Of a stretch of DNA of 64,000 bases, positions 35,599 to 48,500 are shown one piece after another (position 1 is the first letter of the stretch; every line of letters begins with the position of its first letter). The notes under the pieces are model-generated. The model did not search any database. It was not told where the DNA came from and saw nothing but the letters and a program-made list of their open reading frames with translations. Made by a program: the position numbers and the translations under genes. The stretch covers positions 28,067,469 to 28,131,468 of the forward strand of contig BTRK01000005.1 in the NCBI GenBank assembly GCA_036245805.1, read 5' to 3'. Source of the DNA: Pristionchus mayeri. Its lineage: Eukaryota > Nematoda > Chromadorea > Rhabditida > Neodiplogasteridae.

Positions 35599-35883
35599 GA
35601 AGATGATCTGTCCTCGCCCATTCCCACCGTACTCCCCACCCCACCCCCCCCCCTGATTACGGTAGTCGATTATCCATCGGGCGCATCTTTTCTACTCACA
35701 ACGTTTCCTCGTAGAGATAAAACGGGCTAAAATGTGCCGATTCCATATCTTGATGAGTTAACACTGTACAGCACAATGTATCCCCGATCTGATGCAATAG
35801 AGAGATGGGCTTTATGGTTCATAGTGAAGTATCCTATAGTACACCTCATACCAAATGGACCAGAAGACCAGAAGACGTCGCGT

Positions 35884-36319
35884 GGGCACTTCTGCAGAAG
35901 ACTGGGCCAGGTTTAAAATGTTCATTCGTAGTACTTTCCACGCAATTGGAGGGTCGTATTATGGATACGGCAAGGGTCAAATAGGAGTGCTCATTCCCTC
36001 TTAGATTGGATCTCGCCCTTAGGTGGATGAAGTCTAAGGGGAATTGATAATATTACTTTAAAGTTACCGGACGAGGACAAAATTGACCCCCTATTTTTTG
36101 TCCTCCGTCGAATAATCGATGGCTGAATTAGTTGAGAATGAATATACAAAAATTCTAAAAATCAATAATAGCCTCAAGTTAAAGCCGGAAATGATCAGCG
36201 TAATCCCGCGCTCTCTCACTTCTGCATACTCTCACGTACACGCGACCAGATCAGGGTCAGATCAGGGTTTCGTCATCGTCCGGTAACTTTAAGTTGGTCC
36301 GGCCTTCTGCAGAAGTGCC
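35884..36319. mobile_element. hAT-like MITE, 436 bp
   Basis: The ends are GGGCACTTCTGCAGAAG and its inverse, CTTCTGCAGAAGTGCCC. CGTCGCGT lies on both sides (35876-35883, and 36320-36327 sharing one base with the terminus), giving an 8 bp target duplication. A second inner pair of inverted words (TTAAAGTTACCGG / CCGGTAACTTTAA) makes the interior partly palindromic. No transposase ORF is present. The rest of the gap between the kinase and the MATH-BTB gene (35599-36637) holds no recognisable gene. Confidence 0.78.
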
Positions 36320-36637
36320 CGTCGCGTGATAGTTATGGTACGATAATCAAAATTATTTTTCAAAGCGATCATCATACGACAGTTTTGCATCAAGGTGTGA
36401 CGGATAGATAATATATGTGAGGGATATGATACCCATCAGATTTAAGTGAACGATGCAAATTGATGTGTATACAATATCACTTCATCATCAATTTCCAATA
36501 ACAAAGATTAAAGCATTTGCTTCTCATGTGCTTAACAATTTAAAAAAAGAAAACAAATGGGAGATCATTTGAAAACTATCACCAACGTTAACAATTAAAT
36601 TAATTACTACTGCTGAAGCAGCAAAAACTTAGTAATT

Positions 36638-38292
36638 CTACTGCGTTGCAAGCAATAGCATATCAAGCAGCTGGATCTTCGTCTCGTTCATAAGCTCCTC
36701 GAATTCTTTGGATTCCCTGACCTCCTTGATTACTGTTCTCGTTGTCAGATTAGAAATACACAACTTCTGAGAAGATGCAGTCGATTAAATGTCGCAAATG
36801 GTCAGATGAAAGGCGATTCTAAAATGGAACTCACATGGAAGTTAATGAGTCTGTATTTCTCCGCCAGAAGAAGCAGCTCCGCATTGCTCTGCTTAGACTC
36901 GTTCCTCATCAGAAATCTCTCGGCCCTGTCGCGAACAATCTGGAATGGGATGAAACCAGTGGCATAGGTTTGCAATTCATGTCCAACCTTGATACCATAC
37001 AGGTCAGCCAGCTTCAGAAGGTGCACGACGTTCTCATCTGTAAGCACATTGGTACACTTGCCAGGTTACGAAAGCGCAAACCAGTGATGGGCTTGTCATA
37101 GGGGTAGATCACATCGAGGAGATCGGTGAATTCCTGTGGTATTCCACTACTTTCATCTGCATTCAACCCAACAACTCACGATCAATCCAATATCGGGCAG
37201 AGTGATCTCGCTCTGTTTGCTCTCCTTGAAATCCTTGTAGAAGAGGGTGTTGAAGTAGGGAGAGACCATAGCGAGCAACTGAGAAGAGAAGAATGGGGGG
37301 GACGAGGGGGAAGGAAGAAGGAGCATCTCAGTTCATCGATTGACACTGATACCTCTTTGATGACGTAAACCTTCTTTCCTCCAATCACGAGAGTCATCGT
37401 TGTGAATTCAGATGAAGTGAGGTGATTGCTGGAAATAAATCTCAAACTGACAGAATATTACAATAATATTAAAAACTGACGGGCATTCAGGATTGCGCAT
37501 AATCTCGAATCCCACGAGAACGATGAGAGGAGCGTCCAAATCGGAGGGTTCCTCAAAATAGAAGAGATTATTATTTCTGATAAATTGTAGCACGTATTCG
37601 TCGTAGTTGACTATGCAAATGATGAGAAGCAAGGATGGACCCACCGTACAATCACTCTTGATGTTTTGATGAGTGACAATGAAGGTAATCGTCCTTGAGT
37701 CCCGATCGAATTCCTTCGCCATTCTCTGAAGAAGTGAACTGAATTGACAGAAGTGGAGAGACGAACTCTGAGGATGCGCCGAGTCCTATTCGCTCTGTTG
37801 ATTAGATTGAGATGGAGGACTGCCGTGATGGCCCATGGCTTCTGTCGCTCCTCCATGCACTCAACCACGAAGACCAGATCACGCGAGTCTTCCCCTCGTT
37901 CCGTACGAGTCTTCCTGAATACATGAGCCTACTTTGGATGGGGATCAACACTTCCAAGAATTAACTTCCTCAGACAATTGTATTTGAAGATGTTTCCACA
38001 TTGGATGAAAAGTATTTTTCCGAGATAAACCGACTAACCATCTGATTCCATCGACAGTGACGGAGGGTCCTTCTCTGGAGGGGATGGTGCAGGGGATGAT
38101 CCATTCGAGTGTGTCCCTGTCTGCATCCATCTCTCCCTCCTTCCCTCCCCTCTCATCCTCACCTTCCCTTCTCAGTTTCTTAGCAGGAGGAGATCGATTC
38201 ATCACGTAGACCACACTCCAATCCCTATGGAGAGGCTGTCTACTGGTGCAGTAAAACACAAAATATCCGAGTGCGAGTGCAACACCAGCCAT
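36638..38292 (-). CDS. MATH-BTB domain protein (BATH type)
   Basis: The exons encode an N-terminal MATH-like part. It covers DGIRWLVGLSRKNTFHP near 38000-38050, then RDLVFVVECMEERQKPWAIT and VLHLNLINRANRTRRILRV around 37780-37890, and KEFDRDSRTITFIVTHQN near 37680-37720. The BTB fold follows: TTMTLVIGGKKVYVIKEVSV at 37360-37400, LLAMVSPYFNTLFYKDFKES at 37220-37280, and LTDENVVHLLKLADLYGIKV at about 36985-37045. The C-terminal helices end LLDMLLLATQ at a TAG at 36638. Proteins of this type are substrate adaptors for Cullin-3 ubiquitin ligases: MATH binds the substrate and BTB binds the cullin. The start is uncertain. The frame opens at 38292 (MAGVALALGYF), but MNRSPPAKKLRREG at 38202 is a more usual beginning. 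The gene looks intact. Confidence 0.85.
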
Positions 38293-39507
38293 TCATTATC
38301 GTAAATTGGAATTCGATCAACAGCATTAAATAATCTTCATTTTTATGCCAACACAGAGTGATGTCACACAGACGATTGAGGTGAATTAGTCAGATAGCCA
38401 ATTGTGCACTATAGAGCATTGAAGGTCAATCTGATTGACACAAAATTTGATAACTGGATGGGAGGAAGGAGGAGCATCGAATGAAATGAGAAGGGGAACC
38501 GAGTGAGCGAGTTATTGGCAGGAATGGAAAGAGAGGGGATTACGGGTGACTAAGATTGGAGTGAGGGCACTATACAATGAAGATGATTGGAAGATGAAAG
38601 GCCAATACATAATAGGAGATACGATAGGAAGAGAAAGATGCATTTGCTTATCCGAGATGAAATGGAATACGCTACAGATTATCAGCTACAGTATCTCACT
38701 AAAGAAAACAGAAGGGACACAAAGAAGCTTAAAAACATACATTATTAACATAATTCACTAATAATTATCATTTAGCAAAAGCAAAAATTTAGCTAAGGAA
38801 CGGGAAGGAAATATTGTAGATCGGATAAGTAAGTGTAATAGCATACAATGTGGGATTCAGACGAATATTCACCATTCCATGTGATGGGGAGAATCGGGAA
38901 GTACGCATTGCAATTACGAACTGAGTGGCTAGAATGGAGTACGGTAGACCGATTGATGAGACAAGACTATAGAGATGCTATTGATTGGCGATGAGGAAGG
39001 TAGATCAGAGATAACAGATAAAGAAGACAGAAGAGATGGTCAAATGAGGGGGCGGGATAACTGAGAAAATTGAACGAGATATAAATCGATATAAAATAGG
39101 TAAGTCTATCTCCGATGGGGTACGGCAATTTACGATTGAAGAGATTATTGATAAGGAGATAACTAGATGATCAATTAACTGGGACAAGAGGGCTAGAATG
39201 AATGGGGCCAACAAGCTCAAATTAAAAAGGTCGACTATTACACTATTGACAAGTACGGGAAGAGAGGGAGCAAAGACTCGAATGGTTGTTCAGAAATACA
39301 TTATTATTACTCTAAACCGATACGGATAGGGTCAACCGAGCGCAAGGAAATTTTTTACAGATGAATAAATAATAACAGACAAATGTAGGGGGTGGTTTAA
39401 ACAATTGGGATTTCGAGTGGGTTCTTTAGCGATTATCGACTAATCTATAGAAAAGAAATCTACTTCGAGCATCGAGATAAAATAGAGAAACATACGAGGT
39501 TACATAT
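38293..39507. other. Intergenic, purine-rich, no gene seen
   Basis: About 1.2 kb between the MATH-BTB start and the helicase stop, strongly biased to A and G on the plus strand. No conserved protein, RNA gene or inverted repeat was recognised. Confidence 0.5.
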
Positions 39508-42500
39508 CTAGAAAACAAGATGGCTGCCCCTTGGTCGAGCAGCTTCTATCCTCCGAGTGAGCAAGAGTCGATCCATCCCATCGACTACCAATGGTTGGCC
39601 ATCAATCGCCGCGAGTCGTCCGAGATCCTCTTTGCTTGTAGTTTACTCCATCTAAAAAGTTAAGCATTAAGTAGGGATCAAATAACTCGATAGATAATCT
39701 CCACCGTAATCCATCAAGGACGTACCTCTCTCGTCCTCGCGGGACCCACCGCCGTTCTTGTTGTCCATGCGGTCGCTGTGCATGCCCTTGAACTGACCCT
39801 ACAATGAAATAGATAATGTCTCGGCGAGGGATCTCCTAATTTCTCTTGAAGGGACATATGGGGTCGTTAGTTAAACTATCTATGTGTTGGCAGCAATTCA
39901 GGATATTCAATTGCATGCAAGTGATGGCTCAACTCCTCACCATGAAGTTGCTGTTCACGAAGGTCCGTCCTCCCTTCTTCTTCCCTATCTGACCTCCTTC
40001 CGTCGAGAAGAAGGAAGGAGCATTCGCCTCCTCAAATCACCAATTGGTCGAATATTATGAAATATTATTTTGAATGCAATCGAAGCACAGGGAAAATATA
40101 CTAACAACATTCGAACAATATCTGCCTACCTTTCCCCAATCTTCCTCCTGTGGTGGCTCCGCCTTCTGGTTCTGATGCTGGTTCCTGCAATCATTTAGCT
40201 CACTTACAATTAGTCACTCACAATCACAAACCCTTAGGGCAATTCGCGTAAACCATGAATTAATACCTAATCGGATGCCCGCAATGTATCACCCCACTCC
40301 CACAATCACTCACCTCGCCTGTCCACCGTAGTTCTGCCTCTTGTCCTGATTACCGTACTTGCTACCGTACTCTCTCCTCTCCTCGGGTCTCTTCTGCTGA
40401 GGACCGAATCCCAGTCCTCGGTTCGGCTGTGGATCTTCGGGAACCTGTAAAAAAGTATATCAATTTAGCAAACAAAAATTTAAAAAGTGATTAATTTCAT
40501 ATGACGCCGTATTTGTAAGGATCAGACAATTCGGGGAGGTTCTGGAACAGCACTTTTTCGAAAATCTGGTTTCCGGGGTAGTTTTTCATGCTGATGACGA
40601 TGGTCAGTTTCATTTTGCATAATTGGCTTCTAATGAAGCGCTACATCACATGGTGAAATTGCGAAATTTCCGGTTTATTTGATCGATCTCGAGCTAATGT
40701 GGCTTAAAAAGTTTGAAAATTATTTTCTCGGGGCAGTTTTCCATTCTCTTCACGATGGTGTGTTTACTGTCAACGTTTGGAAATGTCTTCATCGGATTTG
40801 TGGCCGGATCCAGGCCTAAAAGTGAAAAGTAGAGCGCGCCATTTGGTTTGTATGTAGATTTCCCAGTGTCCAGACCAGAATCCAATTTTGGTGTAATTCT
40901 AAGTATGGTATTTTGAGTTACACACACCATCGTGAAGAGAATGTAAAACTACTCCAAGAAAATAATTTTCAAACTTTTTAAGCCACATTAGCTCGAGATC
41001 GATCAAATAAACCGGAAATTTCGCAATTTCACCATGTGATTTAGCGCTTCATTAGAAGCCAATTATGCAAAATGAAACTGACCATCGTCATCAGCATGAA
41101 AAACTACCCCGGAAACCATATTTTCGAAAAAGTGCTGTTCCACCGTTTGTCCGAGCCTTAGGAATACGGCGTCATATAAATGGCGAAACATTGGATGGGA
41201 GTGGCAATGAGAGTGCTAACCGCCACATCGTCCTCGTCCTCGTATCCTCTCTGGTTCCTTCCCGACTGCCTACTCGTTCCACTACCGTAGTCTTCCGTGC
41301 GAGAACCGCGCTGAATCCATGACATTACAGAAAGAAAAAACACTAGTCGATCTCCCATTTAAATAAAAACTCTTTTTTTAGAAGACTCTTTATCGATTCT
41401 TTACAACAATTTACGATTTTCGTTATCTTCCCTCTCCAATGCAAAATACCACCAGTCTGACCTTGTCTTGCAGTCTGGACGCGACAGTGCTTCCTCTTCT
41501 CTGGTTGTCCCTCCACTTGGCAGCCCCCTCGTTCCTCTGCAACTTCAGCCATCAACTGATTAAGAACAACCCATGGTTTCCATCTCCTTAAGATACTCCC
41601 ACCATACCTCATTCCTTTCATTCCTCTCCTCTCTATTGTATCCATTTCCTCGCTCCTCGTTCCCTCTCTGATGCGGCTGAATCAGTTATTCATCTACGAT
41701 AATCATTGCCTTCATGCCAATTTGTTTCCTTTTTGCGGCAGACAGTAGCAAATATGCAATGGTCTAGGGATTAATAATGGGAAAAAGTCGACCGTATGCA
41801 CTCCTCTGGTGTGATTGTATGTCTCCATCTTCCTCACCTCTCTCTTCTCCTCCTTCGGTCTGGCGGGGGGACGTATGAACTCCATCTTGCTGAATGGGTG
41901 TGGCTGCTGCTGATCCCCTGCCCGACTAGTGTTCTGCAACATCCTACTATTCATTTTTCTGTTAGTTCTTAATATTATTAAGAAAAGTATCTCCGTGATA
42001 CTTTTCTTCCTGTTCATAATTATTATAATTGACTTGCTCCAATCACAAGTTCGACCCACCGAACTCCTCTCGTCCCTCTCCCTCCTTTCGTCTCTGTACG
42101 GGTCGGGGTACTGCTTCTTGTTCGGCAGCTGCTGTTGTTGCTGCAGTGGGGGCGACGGGGAAGGAGTCATTCCCTCAACATGATACCATTACTTCAGTGC
42201 TCCCTCTCTCTCATTGGTCTCTCTCAGCTCACCTGTCTCCAGTTCATCTTGTTATCAGCCTCGCTCCTCTCTCTTCCCTTCATCTCTCCTCTCTCCTGAC
42301 GTTGATTCCCTCCGAACTGCGGTTGCTGCACCTCAAATTTCTTCCATTTTGTAATTCCACATGCGTCAGAAACGATTATGATAAACGACCTCGGACTCCC
42401 TCTATTCACCTGTTGATTCCTGTTGAATGGCTGGGAGTACTGGCTGAATTGGCCAGCAGGTCGATTGAAGAAGGAGTTGCCCCCACTCGAGTTCCCGTTG

Positions 42501-45500
42501 TTGCCACACTGCTTCGCAGCAGCAGCAACTGTCTCGGCCTGAACCAGCCCTTACTTTCGATCAACATAATTTCTTACTTAGGAAATTATTCACAAAACCA
42601 TTCATAAATTGTCATTGACATAGAATTGGCTAATATTCTTCCTTTCAATACGGTCATTTGCCATCTCCCTCACCTTCTTCTTCTCATCCTTGTGGCTGTT
42701 GGAGGAGGAGGAAGTGTTGGCTCCGAAGTCGTATCCTCCCACCTTCTCCGTCTTCCTCAGAGGATTCTGGCCGTTGCTGCCGGGATACGAGTAGCGGACG
42801 TAGACATCCGACACCTGAGAGGAGGCACTTACGAACACTTCACAAAGACCGCTTAGCAAAGATTAATCAAAATCATTTCAAAAAGTTTTTGTCATTAAAA
42901 AATATTGGAATAATTGAAAATGAATGATCACCTCGTTGAATCCCTTGGTCTTGTGCTCGATTTCGAGGACATTGGACAACGTCGAGAGAAGCATCTGAAT
43001 ATTGATGGATAAACTGCTGGAATATGTTAGTTCATATTATCACTAGTTCGCAATCGGAATAGTGCAATCGACAATTTCCCATCTACCGTAACCCTACCTT
43101 GCTCTCTTCCTCATTGATATGCTGAGGCCTCCTCATCACGTTCAGCACGTAGTACATCACTTTGAATCGCAGCTGCATCATACGGATGAAATCCTGCAAA
43201 AAGGATCATTTAAGTAAATGGAAAGTTAAAACTATTATCAAACTTCTACTTCCGTGATGGTAACTGGTTTCGATAGAGCAATTACGTTGAACAAAAAAAA
43301 ACTATTTAAAGCCCATGATCTACAAAGGAATGCGAGATTTATTGCAAGAACAATTCCGAGCTCGTTTATTTCACAGTGTCTAATTATAAGAAGTCTACAA
43401 GTGATAGATAGCTCACACTCATGCATCCCTTGACACTCAGCCAGCTCTCCAACTCGAGGATGTCCCTTGGCTGGAAGAAGTCTCTGTCCTGTCCCTCCGC
43501 CTCCTCTTGCAGGGTCTCCTCACGAGTCGCTGCAACCAAACCCTCTCGTATCAACTTTTCATTGTAAATTTTATGAATATAAGATTATATTTTTAAAAAA
43601 AGATATTTTTCTCCGATGACAGAAACAATAAACTTCACAATTCAAGGAGCGTAAACTAGACATACCGACGAAGTAAGACTGCAGTTTCTCCCTGGATAGT
43701 CGAATGGGGCCGGCGAAGAGGAAGATCGTGACAGAGGGAATCGCCGTCGCTGTTCGCAGCTGCAATTATCACTATTCCATGGTTGTAGGCACCTACGGAA
43801 CAGACAAATAAATTTCACGTGGAACACCAATGATTGATCACGGGGAAACTGTAATGGATCACATATTGTCTCACTCACCGTCAGTCCCTCGTCTATCTTG
43901 ACGAACTCCTGGAAGGCGAGGTACTCGATCGTAGGCTCCCCTGCAATATTATAGCATATTCACAGCGGGCTTTCTATGTTCCCAGTAGAATAATTGGAAA
44001 CGGTGAATGGTTGGTGTACGTACCCATGTAGTACTTCTGGAGTGCCTCCTGTCTCTTCTCCTGCGATAGCATCTGTCTCTTCAGGGAGGACGAAGGATGC
44101 AGCTGCGAGTGCGTGTCCGTGCTGCAATCAGTCATCGATTACCAGCCGGAACGACGAGGGGGGAGTGCTACATAGTGACCCCCCCCCCCCCCGATTGAGG
44201 CGCTGCCCCCAGATGCAGAAGTGACAAAATAGAATAGTGCTGACTAGGTGCGAATCTTCCTCATCTTGCTTCCCTTCACGAATCCGATGCATGGGTAGGA
44301 TCCCGCCACGATGGCAGCCTGCACCATCGGCCATCTGCAGAGAGATACACTTACGGGTCAGCTAATCATTTCATTTACATTATCATCGTAAACATCAACA
44401 CAAATATAAAGAAGGGCCATTAATGGAATGACCCACTCGTAGTTTCGCAGCAATATGAATCACGAATCTCACTTGTTGCTGTACTCGTTGAGGTAGGGAT
44501 CATCGAGGGCTCCGTCGATCTCGTTGATGAATCGGATGCGTCGCAGCTCCATCAGAAGCTGTCGTCTGCGAGGAAAGGATCACTCAGCATAATAGCTCAC
44601 TCTTGTTTAGCAATGTGCTCCCTCATTCTTCTCCCCTTCATCCCCTCACCTGATTCCGTTGACCATCTTGAGAGTGGGGGCGGAGAGGTACTTCTCCCTG
44701 CACAGCTTCATCTGTGCCTGGTTGTTCGAGGGAATGGCCGCGTAGGCAGAGAAGGCACTGCAACCAGAGTGAATGTGAGACAGAAGACACATCCACAACT
44801 GCCATCATTACAACTTGTCCTAAAATTATAATACACAAACCTATTTCCAGTTTCACACTATGTATCGATTTGCTTGTTCAAGATTTTCTTCACAAAATTA
44901 AAAAAAATAGGGAATAGCTGACCGTAGTATCATGAGGTGGTCGGAGAAGTCTCGATGGGCGAATGAATCACGGGCAGAGAGAGCTGCCTGCTTCTCGTCT
45001 CCCACCGCTAGAGTGACTGAAGAGAACCCAATGTTTGTTTCACTCAAAAAATATCGAAGTGGAAAATTTTGCGTGACTGATTTCACAACTCATCAGACAA
45101 AGAGGAGCAGTATCCGTATTGGAGTGCTGCAGACCATTGGTCAACAGAGAGAAGGGGGTCTCACAAGGATCTCTGTGCGATAGAAGGGCCACGAGAGTGA
45201 CGATGGGATTGAAGCATCGAAGTGCGTATCCGAAGAGGAGGAGACGGGCCAGCTGAGGATCCAGAGGAAGATGCGCCACCAGTCTGAATAACACTCTGCA
45301 TTATTACTCCCTCTTTATACTTATTGTCCAAGATCCTACTATCACATTCGAATAAAACAAGAACATATGTGAAACATGGAGTGTTTTACTCAAAGTCCCA
45401 AAATAGTTAATTCCCACGACAGTTATGTTCTAAGTAACACAAGTGAGATGTGAATGTTTGAACAAGTAATATCCCCACCTTCCTAGCTGGGTCAACTCCT

Positions 45501-48500
45501 GTTCCCTCAGCCTCGGAAGTTTCGATCCGTAGAAGAAACTCGTCTCATCCTCCTGCTCCGTGTACAGCGCCCCCAGTTGCTGGAAATATCAATTTATCAG
45601 ACGTTTCTGAGAGATTGCATGAAATCGAAACCCCCTTTGGGAAAATGTTCAAAGTGCACCGATCCCTTAGAGATTATCAGGGTAGGGGTCCCTAATGTCC
45701 AGTATCTTTTTGCACAAGCGGATTCCGCGATTTCTGAAAACTACTTAAAAACCGGCTCCCGAAATTTCAAAATTTCGAAAATTCATAACATGCTTCAAAA
45801 CTGAGCTAGCGTTTCTTTAAAAAAAAACAGAATGACTAGTTTCTCAAGTAGAACATCTTTTATTGAGATTTTTCGGGTAGCAAGAAGTCTTACTTATAAA
45901 AAAAGTGCAAAAAATCATTTTTCGTTGAAATTTTTTCTCATTTTTTCGCAGCCGAGAAAAAAAAGTTCCATATGACGGCGGTCGCGTAAGAATCGAGCAA
46001 GGTCTGGCACACCGATTTTTCGAAAACTTGTGGAAAGGGGTTCTCGAGGGTGCTGATCAACGTGGTCACCTTCATTTTGCACCAACTCGATTGACAGAGC
46101 TAGGCTGCATGTAGGCTGCACCTACTTTCCTGTCTGTAACTCGGCAACCGTTTGAGGAATTAACTTCTAATTTTTACATAGGCAAAATAAGCTTACCATG
46201 ACACCGAAAAAACTAAATTTGAATATTTAAAATTGTTCCAATTATAGGAAAAATTGGCTCTCGAATATAAGGCAAAAACCAACTACGAGAATAGGATGAG
46301 AAGATGCGCGTTGTTCTGGGGATCATTTTTTCGTATGTAGGGTATGGTGTTTGACCTCGTCGTTATTCTGATACGAATTATTTTCTGCCCAATTTATCGT
46401 CTCTTCTCCGCACACTCAGCCCAAGATTGACGAATGAAAATGTGTTTCACTGCCAAATATACTCGCTGATCCAATTTCTGCGATGTGAGTGATGTGCAGA
46501 GTTCATTTGACAGTGAAACACATTTTTATTCGTCAATTTTGGGCTGAGTGTGCTGCGTAGAGGCGTTAAATTGTGCAGAAAATAATTCGTAGAAGAAAAA
46601 CGACGAGGTCGATCACCATACCCTGCATACGAAAAATGATCCCCAGAACAAGGCGCAAGTTCTCATCCAATTCTCGTCGTTGGTTTTTGCCTTATATTCG
46701 AGAACCGATTTTTCCTATAATTAGCATAAATTTTGATATTCACATTTAGTGTTGTCGGTGTCATGGTAAACTTATTTTGCCTCTGCAAAAATTAGAAGTT
46801 GATTCCTCAAACGGTTGCCGAGTTAGGGACAGGAAAGTAGGTGCAGCCTACATGCAGCCTGGCTCTATCGATGTTGGTGCAAAATGAAGTTGACCACGAT
46901 GATCAGCAACCTCGAGAACCCCTTTCCACAAGTTTTCGAAAAATCGGTGTGCCAGCTCCTTCAGGTCCTTGTTCGATTCTTACGCGACCGCCGTCATATA
47001 TCCCTGAGTTTTTATCAGAATCGTAATCTGCAACCTTTTTTACACCAGGAAAAAAATTTTCAAGAAAATCGAAGGTTTAGTATTCATCGCTTTTTGGCCT
47101 CAAACATGGCGAACCTCGTGTTTTCAAGCAAAAATCGAAAATTTCGTGATGTCATATTTAAGTAATTATCGCTCGTGGATATCTTTTCTTTCCGTGTTTA
47201 ATGTTTACTTACCTAATTATACCTATTTTCATTGAAAAAACGGAAGATTTTAATACTTCATAAAATCATGAAATTTGAGAAATTTCATGAAAAATGTGAT
47301 TTTGTGAAGTATTGAAATCTTCGCTTTTTTCAATGGAAATCGGTATGAATAGGTCAGAAAACATTGAAAAGGGAAAGAAAAGATATCCACGAGCGATAAT
47401 TACTTAAATATGACATCATGAAATTTTCGATTTTGCTTGAAAACATGAGGTTCGCCATGTTTGAGGCCAAAAAGCGATGAATACTATATCTTTGTTTTTC
47501 TTGAAAAAAATTTTCCTGGGGTAAAAAAGGTTGTACATTACGATTCTGATAAGATCTCATTGATGGAACTTTTTATTTCACGGCGGCGAAAACATGAGAA
47601 AAATTTCAACGAAAAATGATTTTTTGCACTTTTTTATAAGTAAGACTTCTCGCTCCCCGAAAAGTTTCAACATAAACGTTGTTTTACTTGAGAATCTGGT
47701 CATTTTGGTTTTTTGAACGAAACGTTAGCTCAATTTTGAAGCATGTTATGAATTTTCGAAATTTTTAAATTTCAGGAGCCGGATTTTAGGTAGTCTTGGG
47801 AAATCGCGGAATCCGCTTGTGCAAAAAGATACTGGACATTAGGGACCCTTACCCTGATAATCTCGAAGGAATCGGAGCACTTTGAACATTTTGTCAAACA
47901 CAACCTCCCATCTCTCAGAAGACGTGTGTTATGAAAATATATGGCTATAATAACTGATATGTATCTTTAAATAAATAATTTCCATTGCAACAGCGTAAAA
48001 ATGACGCAAGTGAATTTGTATGTGCATCTGTGGTACCTCTAGGAACTGTAGACTGCTTTCGACAGCCTTTGCCTCGGGAGGTTCGGGAGCCAGTTCGAGG
48101 AAGGCCTTGACGGACATCTGCTCGGGGGCGAACATCTTCGCGTGCAGACACACGTCCTGCAAGGGAAGGGAGATGGAGGGGCAGCTAGGGAGAGGGCACT
48201 CCGATGGAGACACTAGGAGATGGGAGGAGTAGTGGAAGCAATGCTTCCCTATATAAAACTTTAATTATACATCTTTAACACAGTTGTGATCGAATCAAAC
48301 TTCTCACGTGGATGGCGCTTCTCTTCATCTCAGCCACCTGCGAGGGCAGCATCTTCTCGAATTCCTGAATGGGCGCATTTCATACGAGTGGATCAAAGTT
48401 GATGGCGTTTCACTAGCAACACGTAGTCCCTTAAGCTACTCAGATCTGCTCATATAACGAAGAAAACTTCCATGATAAAAATAACAATATTTTTCTCCCC

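Larger units (their letters stand above)
45632..47900. mobile_element. Large compound foldback in a helicase intron
   Basis: The outer arms (about 45632-45970 and about 47560-47900) are inverted copies. Landmarks are GGGAAAATGTTCAAAGTGC / CACTTTGAACATTTTGTC and AAAAAGATACTGGACATTAG on the right. Between them lie two further inverted repeats placed one after the other: the element at 45973-46996 and a palindrome at about 47013-47555. The whole 2.3 kb sits between coding exons at about 45480-45580 and 48030-48160 of the YTHDC2-like gene. No transposase ORF is seen. Confidence 0.8.

Noticed and set aside
41929..42607. Plus-strand ORFs of 84 and 192 codons
   Set aside because: They are antisense to Q/R-rich exons of the helicase gene, with no independent support.
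46841..47165. Plus-strand ORFs resembling each other across the region
   Set aside because: Their similarity to the ORF at 31035-31358 and to antisense 45915-46121 reflects shared foldback arms, not a protein family.
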